From Chondrus crispus (lineage: Eukaryota; Rhodophyta; Florideophyceae; Gigartinales; Gigartinaceae), in assembly GCF_000350225.1 (NCBI RefSeq), contig NW_005178644.1, positions 6,482-70,481 on the forward strand: a DNA stretch of 64,000 bases, in the 5' to 3' direction. The position numbers and the translations under genes were made by a program. Within the stretch, counting starts at the first letter, position 1. Every line of letters begins with the position of its first letter. Of this stretch, positions 9,652 to 19,570 are shown piece after piece. The notes below the pieces were generated by a model. That model saw nothing but the letters and a program-made list of their open reading frames with translations. It did not search any database and was not told the DNA's origin.

Positions 9652-10853
9652 CTAACTCTCCTGCGCGAGCATTGAGTTGTTTTTGTGAGCTAGGTAGTCT
9701 GCGGGAGTTGGAGGCTTGCAGAGGAAGTACTGCGAGATGGTGTTGGGATATACGCAATTGCGAAAGTTTGTAAGCAGCATCGCAGCGAGGTAAAGTACCC
9801 CGACCGGAGATTCCCCCGTTCGCATCTTTCGACGATAGTCTACCGTCGACCAGTAAAGCTTGACTTCCTTGAAAAACCATTCCACAGTAACCCTTCCCTT
9901 GGACATAGCCTTGTTGAAGGCATTCTGGTATCCGGTCAATCGTGACCCCTGGAAGGGGACCTCCAAGAAGTTGCGTTTGTTATATCCTGAGTCCCCGTAC
10001 AGACAATACTGCAAACCATCCACCACCATGACCTCCTCCAGCTCCTCATCGAGACCACTTCTACAGTAAAGTGTCCAATCATGGCGTCGTCCTCCATGGG
10101 ACCCGCCGCGTGAAGCAATAATCCATCAGGCGCGATAACGGCTTGATACTTGAGAGCGTGCTTGCGCTTGTGTCCATTGTAGGCAACGTTTTGGACGGCG
10201 CTACCGCATGGCCGAGCAATCGCGATTACAGTGCCGTCAATAAAACCAACGCAGTTAGAAAGCGCGTCACACTTTTCCTTTATAGCATGGGCGTAATCTG
10301 ATGCCCGTTCGCAAATGAAAGAGGCATGCATGGGTCCTGTTATCAATTGGACGCGATCCTGGAGCATCTGCTCTATACCCTCCCAGAAAATTTCAGAGAG
10401 CTGCGCCCCATGCCGTCCAAACAGAAACGCCATATCCTGCCACCTGCTGGGCGTGCTTAAGCGCCTCATTATGACTCATGGGACTAACAACGGACTGCAC
10501 CTCCTGTTCCGATTTGTAACATACCCAACCCAACCCATCGCTGTGACGATCCTAGCAAGATCGCTCTTAGTAAACCGAAAGAACGATAAACAACAAGCGT
10601 TAGTCAATGTATTAAAGTTAAAGGAGAACTCGGAGAGAGATATATGGTTAGAACGTCTAATGTATCGTGTGTATTCTTGCCGCTGCGCTGTGTAGCCCTT
10701 AACGCAAAAAGAGAGAGCGCTTGTGCTCCCTATAGTAGATCCCGGAGCGGAGAGGCGGCGATGTGCGATTATGCGAAGGGCAACACGCCATTTGCGGAAT
10801 CGCACGGCTGCGATGGACACAGAGTGGTCGCGTTGTCTTCCGCGGTGTGGCAT
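9652..10853 (-). pseudogene. PIF/Harbinger (DDE_4) transposase remnant
   Basis: Three pieces read right to left. The first ends at an in-frame TGA (10476-10478) after FFRFTKSDLARIVTAM. The second (10469-9936) holds MRRLSTPSRWQDMAFLFGRH and the first catalytic Asp in CVGFIDGTVIAIARP. The third (10029-9652, another frame) holds the second Asp in YGDSGYNKRNF and the Glu in TVEWFFKEVKLYW. So there is at least one nonsense codon and one frameshift. The family is a DDE enzyme that normally inserts at TWA sites. I could not find convincing terminal inverted repeats or a 3-bp duplication around the pair. Confidence 0.85.
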
Positions 10854-10869
10854 GTTGCCTCAACAGTGG

Positions 10870-11529
10870 AAATTGGGACTAGCGTCCTACTGTAGGCTGT
10901 CGTCGTAATACTCCTTCGTAATACTCATATGACGATCCGCGCAGTCCATGCGTAAACTAAAATGGAACGTGTGGCAAATTGACCTTACTGCAAATTTTCT
11001 TTACAGAGTGTTTCTCACATACATTCCAGAAATCTTTGTGCATAAAGCCTTTACTGTGGGGCACTGCCCTGTCAATCAAGTTGATCCATTTCGAACTGAT
11101 ATTAATGTAGGCCATTCTAATTTCGTACCATGCAATTTTCTCCACTAATTTTTCCCCGCGTATACTAATTTCCGTGTCTGTCTGTCTGTGTGTTTGTGTA
11201 TGTGTGTTCGTGCGCTCCCGCACGGGTTCTCGTTGGCGCACGGGGGCGCTGCGGCGACAAGTGGCGGCCACGCGGACACGTGTAGAAAGCGGCGGGGCCG
11301 TGATTTAATTTCATTTTTTACTACAGTGACAAGTGTACTGTGCGGACTGGGGGCGGCCTGGCCTGCGGCCAGGCCGCCACTGGGACACGTGGCTACCACG
11401 GGCACCAATGCGGCACTACAGTAGTTTACGAATTTAAATTTAACACTACAGTAGAGTAAAAATATTAATACAGCCCCGATCCGCTTCGCGTTCGCTAGCG
11501 ATCCCGGCGCACACCGTCTACGCGAAATC
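10870..11529. other. intergenic with GC-rich palindrome
   Basis: No coding region supported. It includes a GT-rich run (11175-11215) and a perfect inverted repeat at 11352-11378, with 12-bp arms GGCGGCCTGGCC and a 3-nt spacer. The region 11400-11530 is presumably the promoter and leader of the zinc-finger gene that follows. Confidence 0.5.
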
Positions 11530-12237
11530 AGTAAGTTACTAACTGTCCTCTCTGCTCCGGCCGGCTTGCCGCCCGCGGTATTAGAGCGCACGCGAACGCT
11601 TACTGACATTTGACGGTGTGTGGTTTTTTACGCAGTGTCTACGCAAGAAGAGAGAGAAGAACTACGCCGCGCGCGCCGCGCCGCGACCCCGATCCGCCTC
11701 GATTTCGGCGATTCCCCGCCAGCGACCACACGTGTCACATTCCTACGATCAGCTCCTCCGCGCGCGCCCGCCCCACGTGTACCGTGCGCGCCGCTCCCTC
11801 GTGTGCCACGGCTCCCACGCGCCCCTGCGCCAGCACCCGCACCACGTGTACCACGCGCTCCAGTCCCACGTGTTATACGTTTGCCCCCGCCTATCATTCC
11901 CACATATTATACGTTTGCCCCCGCCTATCATTCCTACATTTCGTGGGCTACGTGTGCCACGTGCAATCGAGCGGCCGCGTGCGCGCGCGTTGCCAGCTGC
12001 ACGTGTGCCACGTGCAATCGAGCGTCCGCGTGCGCGCGCGTTGCCAGCTGTCAGTGCTGTGTTGCGGTACTGTGGGACGGGCATGCGCATACCGAGGGGC
12101 ACGTGGCTCAAGTGATTCAAGCGGGCCGCACATTCCGCTGCGAGGTGTGTACGTGCACGGTGGCAAGTGCCCACGACTTTAGGCGACACCTGGCGGGCAA
12201 GAAGCACAAGAGGAAGCTCCAATCGATCACGGGATAG
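11530..12237 (+). CDS. small C2H2 (U1-like) zinc-finger protein; start codon split by an intron
   Basis: The frame has no internal ATG. A canonical intron lies directly upstream: donor GTAAGT at 11531, a TTACTGAC branch-site candidate, a T-rich tract and acceptor TTTTTTACGCAG ending at 11635. Splicing joins the A at 11530 to TG at 11636, creating ATG followed by TCTACGCAA, so the predicted product starts MSTQEEREEL and is 200 aa. It is Arg/Pro-rich, then has two in-frame 17-residue Cys-rich repeats, then one zinc finger CEVCTCTVASAHDFRRHLAGKKH (C-x2-C-x12-H-x5-H), the spacing of RNA-binding U1-like fingers. AATAAA follows at 12247. It sits 195 bp before the Helitron ORF and could be Helitron cargo or a host gene. 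Confidence 0.55.
11873..11940 (+). repeat. 2 x 34-bp tandem repeat
   Basis: Unit TTATACGTTTGCCCCCGCCT... repeats at 11873-11906 and 11907-11940 with two mismatches at most. Because 34 is not a multiple of three, the two copies are read in different frames, giving IRLPPPIIPT and then YTFAPAYHSY. Confidence 0.85.
11950..12051 (+). repeat. 2 x 51-bp in-frame tandem repeat
   Basis: Copies 11950-12000 and 12001-12051 differ at one internal position. The unit is 17 codons and encodes TCATCNRA(A/S)ACARVASC, adding four cysteines per copy to the zinc-finger protein. Confidence 0.9.
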
Positions 12238-12431
12238 TACAAGACAATAAAGGCCCTACTGTTACTTCTTTTGCTAAGTGCTCTCGCGGACGACCTAGCT
12301 GGCTGACGTTGCGTTTAGACCTTTGAGGACTGCTTGCTACGACTCATAGCGATCTACAACGGACCCCTCGCACTTGCGTCAACCCTAGCTGCACTTGCTG
12401 AGATACCACTAGCGCGCTGGGCATAACACAA

Positions 12432-15400
12432 ATGGCGGGACCAGCAGATGAAGACGTAGCAGAAGCAATAAGGCAGCAAAGAAACGCGCGTACAAGGGCA
12501 AGGAGAGCGCAAGAGTCGGAATCTGAAGCTCAAGCACGTCGTGAGGCAGGTCGAGCTCGGGCGAGAATCCGGAGGGGACAACACACCGAATCTGAGGCTC
12601 AAGCGCGTCGCCAAACCGCCCGGGAACGTACTGCAGCACGAAGAGCAGCAGAGACTTCTGAGCAGCGCGAGGAGCGTCTTCGTCGAAACAGGGAGAGAAC
12701 CAGGGCGCGCAGAGCCGGTCAATCACGGACAGAGGGTCCCAGAGAGTCTCCAAAGCTCCGAGCAGCAACGGAACGTGCCAGAGCCTCGAATCGAGCATCT
12801 ATGCAACGCACGAGACAGGCTGAGAGCACTCCTGACCGCATAACTCGATTGGAGGCCTCTTGTGTCTCAATGCAACAGAGAAGAGCTGACGCGACAACCC
12901 CAGAGAGACATGAGCGTCAAGACTCAAACCGAAGATCCACAGAAGCAGCTAGAGCGGAAGAAAATACCCCCCTCCGAGATGCACGGCGCGAAGCGGATCG
13001 CAATGCGACACGAGGACCTAGAGCCGAGGAAATTACTCCTGCTCGTGAGGCGCGGCGAGACCTTGACCGTCTATCCACCCAACGATCAAGGGATGCACAA
13101 GACACACCGACTCGGAATGCCCGGCAACGATCCGACGGCCAGGCTCGAACGGCTTCTCGGCAGCTCTTCCCCCCACTACCCGAATCCTCGCCTTCGTATC
13201 GCGATCTCGGCATGGTCCATATTGAGTGTTCGCACTGCAAAGCTCTGCATTTCGTCCAAGAACGCATCGTGAGCAGCTCTGCCGCAAGGCCCATGTTTTC
13301 CACATGCTGTGGGAAGGGGAAGCTGTCACTGCCCCTTCTCACCGACCCGCCAGCTCTTCTGCGCTCTCTTCTCATCGATGATACTCCAAGGGCCCGCCGC
13401 TTCCGTAAAAACATTCGAGCATACAATTCAGCGCTGTCTATGGCGTCCGTGGTCGCCAAATGGGTGAACAGAGGGACCGGTACTTCCAATTTTAACCCCA
13501 CAATGACGATGCAGGGCGAGATGTACCATTACATGGGTCCCATGATGCCATCCGAGGGGCGGGCGCCTTCCTTTGCTTCCGTTTACATTCACGACACTGA
13601 CTACGGTACTCAAACGCGCACAAGGCTTGGCGGAGCCTCTACACGGCTGGAAGACACACTGTTAATGCAACTGACGCACATGCTGCACGAATGCAACCCC
13701 TACGTGCAGACTGTTCTCAGTATGCGAGAATGGGCTCAATCCCCTCAACCCAACACTCCAGCCCCGTACCAGATGGTCATCCATGCCGACCGCAGGCCAA
13801 GTCATGAGCACGTGCGCCGGTACAATGGTCCCGAAGCTTCTGAAGTGGCAGCATTGATCCCTGGAAATGAAGACGGAGAGATTGGGCGAAGAGATATCGT
13901 CGTGCGCAGGCGAGGGACTCTGAACAGTAACGGGAACGAAGTGCTGGATCCGATTTCAGTCAGTCATCGTGCATACGATCCGTTGAGTTACGTGCTTTTG
14001 TTCCCGAACGGTAGAGATGGATGGTATCCAGAGCTTCGATTCTCCAGTGATGACGACGGCAGACGTACCAAAATTACTCCGATGATGTACTACGGATGGC
14101 ATTTGTTCGAAAGAGCAGGCGAGTTCAGCACAATCTTGCACGCAGCGCGACTCTTTCAGCAATATTTGGTTGACCAGTTCTGCAAAGTGGAGGCAGAAAG
14201 GCTTTCGTATCTCCGCCACAACCAGACACAGCTTCGAGCCGCCGACTACACCTCACTGCGCGACAGCCTAGGAGACTCCGGTCGTGCTGAAGATGAAGCC
14301 GATGCCGTGCGTGCGGGACGACTGTTCATTCTCCCTTCCACGTACATTGGAGGTGACCGCTATATGAGGCAGCAGATGCACGACATCATTGCTATATCGA
14401 ACCAAATTGGCCACCCGGACATCTTCCTCACTATGACATGCAATCCAAGCTGGCCGGAGATCACAAGACCCCTACTGCCGAACCAAACGCCTCAGGACAG
14501 ACCGGACCTGTGCGCACGTGTGTTTCGTCTGAAAATGAAAGATCTCATGTCCTTGGTCATCAACGAGGAAGTATTCGGAACCGTCGTTGCCCATGTACGA
14601 GTCATCGAATTTCAGAAACGCGGTCTTCCCCACGCTCACGTTGTATTTTTCCTAGATGAAGTCTCCAAGAATGATCTGCGTACTCCCGAAAACGTCGACC
14701 GCATTATCTCTGCCGAGATCCCGTCTGCCCAAGATCCAGAACTCCAAGAGGTCGTGCTCAAGCATATGATTCACAATCCATGTGGAGAACGCAATCCAAC
14801 AGCCGTGTGCATGGGCGAGCAGTACTGCAGGAAAGGGTTTCCAAAATCGTTCAAACACGAAACCAGCCAGTCCGACAGTGAGTACTACATCACGTACCGC
14901 AGAAGGTCCCCCTCTGCAGGTGGCGTCTCCATCGAGCGACCCTCCCGTGTTGGCCGACGACAGCAATCCGTCGTGGTCGACAACTCCTGGGTCGTTCCCC
15001 ACAGTCCTCTGCTTCTACGATCATTCGCTTGCCATTTGAATGTGGAACTCTGCGTGTCACGCGTTGGCGGAATCAAGTACCTCTTCAAGTATGTTTGCAA
15101 GGGACAAGACCGAGTGACCATGGAAATCACTGCCGAGAACGAGTGCCACGACGAGATCTCCAACTTCCAAGATGCCAGATACGTTTCGGCATCGGAGGCC
15201 GCATGGAGGTTATTCTCCTTTGACATTGTAGATCGCAATCCTCCAGCGGTCAGACTTACGGTGCATCTGCCCAACCACCATACAGTATACTTTGAGGAAG
15301 GGCGAGAGCAGGAGGCGGCGCTTCGACCAGCATCAGGTACGAAGCTGACTGAGTGGTTTAAAGCCAACGAGAAGTACCCAAGCGCGAGGCATCTTCGGTA

Positions 15401-17561
15401 CCACAAGTTTCCAAGGTACTTTACGTGGAAGACACGCACCAAGTCATGGAGTCCAAGAGCAACCCTGCGAAGACGGAACGCCACCAGCGAAGAGGAAGCC
15501 TACGATTTCAGTGGTACAGGTGCCAACGTAGTCGGTCGAATCTACACTGTCAGTCCGAGGGAGGGTGAGCGCTACTTTCTTCGCCTCATCCTCACACAAG
15601 TGCCAGGGGCAACATCCTTCGAGAACTTGCGAAATATCGACGGCGAGCAGTGCACCAGCTTCCGACAAGCTTGCTTACGACTCGGTTTGCTGGCCGACGA
15701 TGCCGAGTGGAAGCACGCAATCCGAGATTCATTCCGGTCAAGCTTCGTTCCTCTTTCTCATCTGTTTGCTACGATTCTGGCACACTGCCAGCCTTCGGAC
15801 CCTCTCTCGCTGTGGAACGACCACCTGGACATGTTTCTCACCGATATTCGCAATCGTGCACGCAGACAACCCATTCGAAGACAGCAGCTTCGCGATGATC
15901 ACCACGCCACATCTTACGTACTTCGAGAGGTACAGGAGGCTCTGCAGACCGTGCGATCCGACTGGACGCTCGCAAACTTCGGACTCCCACTGCCCGATGA
16001 CAGCCTGCCCGCTTTGGAACAGCAAAACGAGATCGAGACCCCCGAAGCACGAGCGCGGCAGTGGGAAGGGCGACTACAGACGTCGTTGCCGCTGTTGAAC
16101 ACAAATCAACGTCATGCCTTTGACGAAATAGTGGGCTCCTTGCTTCCAGGCGTATCCGTCTCTGCATTGCTTCAAGGATCCTTAAGCGCCGTTGCGGGAC
16201 CTTCTATGCCGACACGAAGTGGTCGTCTCTTCTTCCTCGATGCTCCTGGCGGAACAGGCAAAACATTCGTGCTCAGCGCCATTCAAGACTTCCTTCGTAC
16301 GCGCCGTAAGCAGGTCATCGCTGTCGCTACGTCTGCTGTTGCTGCTGTGCTGCTCGACGGTGGACGCACCGCTCATTCCGTGTTCAAGATTCCCATTCCT
16401 GTATCTGCCGAAAGCACGTGCAGCTTCTCCGCAAACTCCGACACAGGCCGTACACTGCAACAAGTCGATCTCATCATATGGGACGAGATCGTCATGTGCC
16501 ATCGACATTGCATTGAGACTGTCGATCGCTCCCTTCGAGACTTGATGCAAACCGACCGGCCCTTCGGAGGAAAGTTCCTCGTGCTCGCTGGAGACTTTAG
16601 ACAAATCCTTCCCGTCGTTCCGGGCGGGTCCAGAGGTCAAATCGTGAGTGCGTGCGTCAAGGCTTCCCCGCTGTATCGAGAGTGCCGATTCCTCTGCCTT
16701 ACCGAGAACATGCGCCTTGTTGCTCTCCGAGCGGACCCTGCAGCAGATGTGGAGGCTCTCAACTTTCCAGAATTCCTCCTCAGCGTCGGGGAAGGCAGGC
16801 TTCAAGGCGAACAGCGCCCGGAGTGGATCTCACTACCACAGTCCGTTGCGTTCGAGCACACAATCCGCAATTTATGCCTCAAGGTCTTCCAAGGCATTCG
16901 AGACAATCACGCCGACCCTGCCTGGCTCACCAAGCGCGTTATACTCACCACAAAGAACAGGCCGCTCGCGGAAGTCAACGAGGTCATCGGCAACATGATT
17001 CCGGGATCGTATCGAACGTATTTGAGCGCAGACAAGGTCGAGAACGAAGACACCAACGCGCTGATCTATCCCACAGAAATGCTCAACACCTTGACCGCCG
17101 GATCTGCTCTACCAGACCACAAGCTCAAGCTCATGAAAGGCTTCATCGTCATGCTTCTGCGCAATTTCGATCCCGCTACCGGTCACGTCAACGGCGCGCG
17201 ATATGTCATCGAGAACATGACCAACAACCTGCTCTTTCTACACGTTACCACCGGGTCACACCAAGGCAACAGACTGTGTCTTCCTCGAATGCCCTGCGGA
17301 CCAGGAGACGACAACTTTCCCATCCCGGGCTTCACCCGAATGCAGTTCCCCATTCGCACGTGCTTCGCCCTTACAACGAACAAAGCGCAAGGCCAATCCT
17401 TCGGTGGCCGCATTGGTCTCGACTTACGAGATCACTGCTTCTCGCACGGTCAACTCTATGTCGCACTATCAAGGACTACTCACCCAGGCAACGTCACTGT
17501 CCTCACTCGAGAGTCCAATGAAACCACGCGAAACGTAGTGTACCCCGAGGTCCTTCAGTAG
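12432..17561 (+). CDS. Helitron RepHel (HUH replication initiator plus Pif1-type helicase)
   Basis: An uninterrupted 1,709-aa ORF. The N-terminal ~250 residues are an Arg/Glu-rich coiled coil. Next is a Helitron zinc motif (CSHCKALHF...STCCGKGKL). The Rep nuclease shows the HUH motif LPHAHVVFF (His734, His736) and two tyrosines in YLFKYVCKG (Tyr883 and Tyr887), the set that nicks and joins single strands in rolling-circle transposition. The helicase has Walker A GGTGKT (1273-1278), Walker B IIWDEI (Asp1351-Glu1352), and late motifs ALTTNKAQGQSFGG and GQLYVALSRTT. All key residues are present, so the protein may be functional. Stop is TAG. Confidence 0.93.
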   Translation: MAGPADEDVAEAIRQQRNARTRARRAQESESEAQARREAGRARARIRRGQHTESEAQARRQTARERTAARRAAETSEQREERLRRNRERTRARRAGQSRTEGPRESPKLRAATERARASNRASMQRTRQAESTPDRITRLEASCVSMQQRRADATTPERHERQDSNRRSTEAARAEENTPLRDARREADRNATRGPRAEEITPAREARRDLDRLSTQRSRDAQDTPTRNARQRSDGQARTASRQLFPPLPESSPSYRDLGMVHIECSHCKALHFVQERIVSSSAARPMFSTCCGKGKLSLPLLTDPPALLRSLLIDDTPRARRFRKNIRAYNSALSMASVVAKWVNRGTGTSNFNPTMTMQGEMYHYMGPMMPSEGRAPSFASVYIHDTDYGTQTRTRLGGASTRLEDTLLMQLTHMLHECNPYVQTVLSMREWAQSPQPNTPAPYQMVIHADRRPSHEHVRRYNGPEASEVAALIPGNEDGEIGRRDIVVRRRGTLNSNGNEVLDPISVSHRAYDPLSYVLLFPNGRDGWYPELRFSSDDDGRRTKITPMMYYGWHLFERAGEFSTILHAARLFQQYLVDQFCKVEAERLSYLRHNQTQLRAADYTSLRDSLGDSGRAEDEADAVRAGRLFILPSTYIGGDRYMRQQMHDIIAISNQIGHPDIFLTMTCNPSWPEITRPLLPNQTPQDRPDLCARVFRLKMKDLMSLVINEEVFGTVVAHVRVIEFQKRGLPHAHVVFFLDEVSKNDLRTPENVDRIISAEIPSAQDPELQEVVLKHMIHNPCGERNPTAVCMGEQYCRKGFPKSFKHETSQSDSEYYITYRRRSPSAGGVSIERPSRVGRRQQSVVVDNSWVVPHSPLLLRSFACHLNVELCVSRVGGIKYLFKYVCKGQDRVTMEITAENECHDEISNFQDARYVSASEAAWRLFSFDIVDRNPPAVRLTVHLPNHHTVYFEEGREQEAALRPASGTKLTEWFKANEKYPSARHLRYHKFPRYFTWKTRTKSWSPRATLRRRNATSEEEAYDFSGTGANVVGRIYTVSPREGERYFLRLILTQVPGATSFENLRNIDGEQCTSFRQACLRLGLLADDAEWKHAIRDSFRSSFVPLSHLFATILAHCQPSDPLSLWNDHLDMFLTDIRNRARRQPIRRQQLRDDHHATSYVLREVQEALQTVRSDWTLANFGLPLPDDSLPALEQQNEIETPEARARQWEGRLQTSLPLLNTNQRHAFDEIVGSLLPGVSVSALLQGSLSAVAGPSMPTRSGRLFFLDAPGGTGKTFVLSAIQDFLRTRRKQVIAVATSAVAAVLLDGGRTAHSVFKIPIPVSAESTCSFSANSDTGRTLQQVDLIIWDEIVMCHRHCIETVDRSLRDLMQTDRPFGGKFLVLAGDFRQILPVVPGGSRGQIVSACVKASPLYRECRFLCLTENMRLVALRADPAADVEALNFPEFLLSVGEGRLQGEQRPEWISLPQSVAFEHTIRNLCLKVFQGIRDNHADPAWLTKRVILTTKNRPLAEVNEVIGNMIPGSYRTYLSADKVENEDTNALIYPTEMLNTLTAGSALPDHKLKLMKGFIVMLLRNFDPATGHVNGARYVIENMTNNLLFLHVTTGSHQGNRLCLPRMPCGPGDDNFPIPGFTRMQFPIRTCFALTTNKAQGQSFGGRIGLDLRDHCFSHGQLYVALSRTTHPGNVTVLTRESNETTRNVVYPEVLQ

Positions 17562-17641
17562 TTACGAAAAAAAGTAAACGCCATTGTCTTTACATATTTT
17601 CATTGCCACCCTTCCCAAATAGTGTTCCTCCACGCTTCCTT

Positions 17642-17688
17642 GGCTCGGCGCGCGAAGCGCGCACGGAGCCCACTTGTCCCCAGACTAA
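17642..17688 (+). other. candidate Helitron 3' terminus (hairpin plus CTAA)
   Basis: GGCTC (17642-17646) pairs with GAGCC (17666-17670) around an inner GCGCGC-GAA-GCGCGC stem. CTAA follows 14 nt later (17685-17688). Helitrons end in a subterminal hairpin and CTRR. The next base is A rather than the expected T, so the assignment is tentative. The 5' TC end was not found. Confidence 0.35.
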
Positions 17689-18102
17689 ATCCCGTTCCCG
17701 GGTGTACAGTATCTACAGTATTACAGTAGCCTTACTACCCCCTCTCCTGATAAAGCGCCCTACAGTAGTTTGGAATATACAAGAGTACCGTATCAGACGA
17801 AGGGCGAATCGAGCATGCGGACTGGAGATGGTTTTTAGGGGGGTTTATTGGAAACCACGTCTCCTCCGGAAACGAAATCCAATGAACGCTCGACAACTTA
17901 TCTTTCCAACAAGAATGGGGGTTTCTGAGACACATTTTATACCGGAACCGCCTCCACTACACCAGCTCTCAGACACACGCAGACTTCCACAAATCTCAAA
18001 TTATATAGATTCATCTCCTTCGCTTGCCATGACTTCTATGCTTTCCCGAACAACGCGCCTGCTTCCTTCAGCACAGGACGTGCTATCCCTCTGAGGCAAA
18101 CT

Positions 18103-19570
18103 ATGCGAAGTAATTGCATGTGCTCAAGGCACGATGTCAACCTGCGAAGTGACGCAACGAATTGCCAGCATCTTCAAGTCTCCTTTGTGGTCCTACCGTC
18201 CATTCGCACCTCTCCTGGAACCTCTCTTCGGTCCTTCGCAGTCTATCAACCAGTGCATCCTATACGTCGACGACTGCGATTTACTGCACGGAAGGACCCG
18301 ACTCCCAACAGAACAGCAGTTCGAAAGCAAAGAGAGCCTTCCGTTTCCTTGAAACGCACCCCTAACCAGATCTGGTCTGCTGGTGAGCGACCACCTGTCA
18401 ATGGCATATTCCCTCCTGGAAATCTCCCATTTTCCGTCGAACTAGATTTCGTATTGAATCATCCCATCACCGACACGATAATCGCTTTCCTGCTGGCCCT
18501 TAATTGCCTTGCCTTTGCCTTGCAAACTATAGACGTCGGACCAGAACTTCACCGGGCTTTCGAAAGCTACGAATCCAATCTCTCCATCGTTTTTTTGATA
18601 GAGTATTTTGGGCGATGGTATGGGAAAGGGCTCTCTCCAAGGTTCTTGCTGACTAGGGATATGCTCCTTGACTTTGTCGCGGTTTCGCCTATCGGATTCG
18701 CGTTCGTTGATCAATCTGAAGCACTTTTCGTTAGGATCCTTCGTCTTACCAGAATCTTTCGCATCCAAAGAGTGTTTTTGGACCCTGCCAATAGCATCAT
18801 GGACGGAATGAGTGGCGCCCAGTTGCGCCTGGCGAGCATCGGCCTGTCGTTATTCAGCTTGTTATATGTTTCGGCGGGATTGTTTTACCAAGTCGAGAAG
18901 GACGTTAACCCTGCAGTTCTTAACTTTTTCGATGCCTTTTATTTCTCCACTGTCACGCTTTTCACAGTTGGGTTCGGGGATGTGACTCCACTTACCCCCA
19001 TGGGAAAAACGAGTACGTTTGATGCCTTTGGCGCACCGAAGATGTGTATCGAGGTTTGTAGCCTTGTAGCACGCATGTAAGAACTATTTTGGTGTCACTC
19101 TCTTCTCTCTCATACTGACGGTATTCGTGTCCCCTTCACATCTTTTCGAAAATCTCACTTGATTCCGGATAGTAACCGTTATGACAGTGCTGACTGGGGC
19201 AGTAATAATTCCATTTAAGCTATCGGCTATTGAAACAATCACGAAGACCAAGAGAAGACTTTCTGAAGCTTCCGCTCCCAGTCCCGTTGAAGAATTGAAA
19301 AATGGACTCACCCCGATCTCCGTTGCTATGTATAATCCCATGTTGGAGGTACGGGTTCCGTCATGGGCATGATGATTTCTTTCTGCCGTTTTGCCCCAAT
19401 TTTATTTGAGGCAGACATTTGTGGAAACGTATTGAACAACAGAAACCAACTGAATTTTTTTTTTTTTGCTGCGGGATCAGTGCAATCAATGCTTTCTCAT
19501 AGGACATCAAATTGATGCTAGGTTCTGCAGAAACTGCGGTGCCCTTCTCAGAAAAAAGCGCTTCGATTGA
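18103..19570 (+). CDS. plastid-type voltage-gated potassium channel with C-terminal zinc ribbon, three exons
   Basis: Exons 18103-19012, 19173-19348 and 19481-19570 give 391 aa. Intron 1 (160 nt, phase 1) is GTACGT...CGGATAG with TACTGAC upstream of the acceptor. Intron 2 (132 nt, phase 0) is GTACGG...GATCAG with a 12-T tract. Residues 1-110 are basic and rich in Ser/Thr/Pro, like a transit peptide. Then come S1 (IIAFLLALNCLAFAL), an Arg-bearing S4 (FVRILRLTRIFRIQRVF), S5, and the pore TVGFGD (288-293). S6 (VMTVLTGAVIIPFKL) is in exon 2. Exon 3 encodes CNQC...CRNCG (CX2C-X11-CX2C). One frame alone would stop right after the pore, so the splicing is needed for a complete channel. Plastid targeting is inferred from the N-terminus only. 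Confidence 0.8.

Noticed and set aside
11870-12051. CRISPR-like array
   Set aside because: Two short tandem duplications without spacers, inside a coding exon; not a CRISPR.
14885-15484. 199-aa antisense ORF within the Helitron gene
   Set aside because: Shadow of the RepHel frame; the sense strand carries all conserved motifs there.
17603-18094. 163-aa ORF upstream of the channel gene as a separate gene or first exon
   Set aside because: No domain and in another frame; the channel frame's first in-frame ATG after the upstream stop is 18103.
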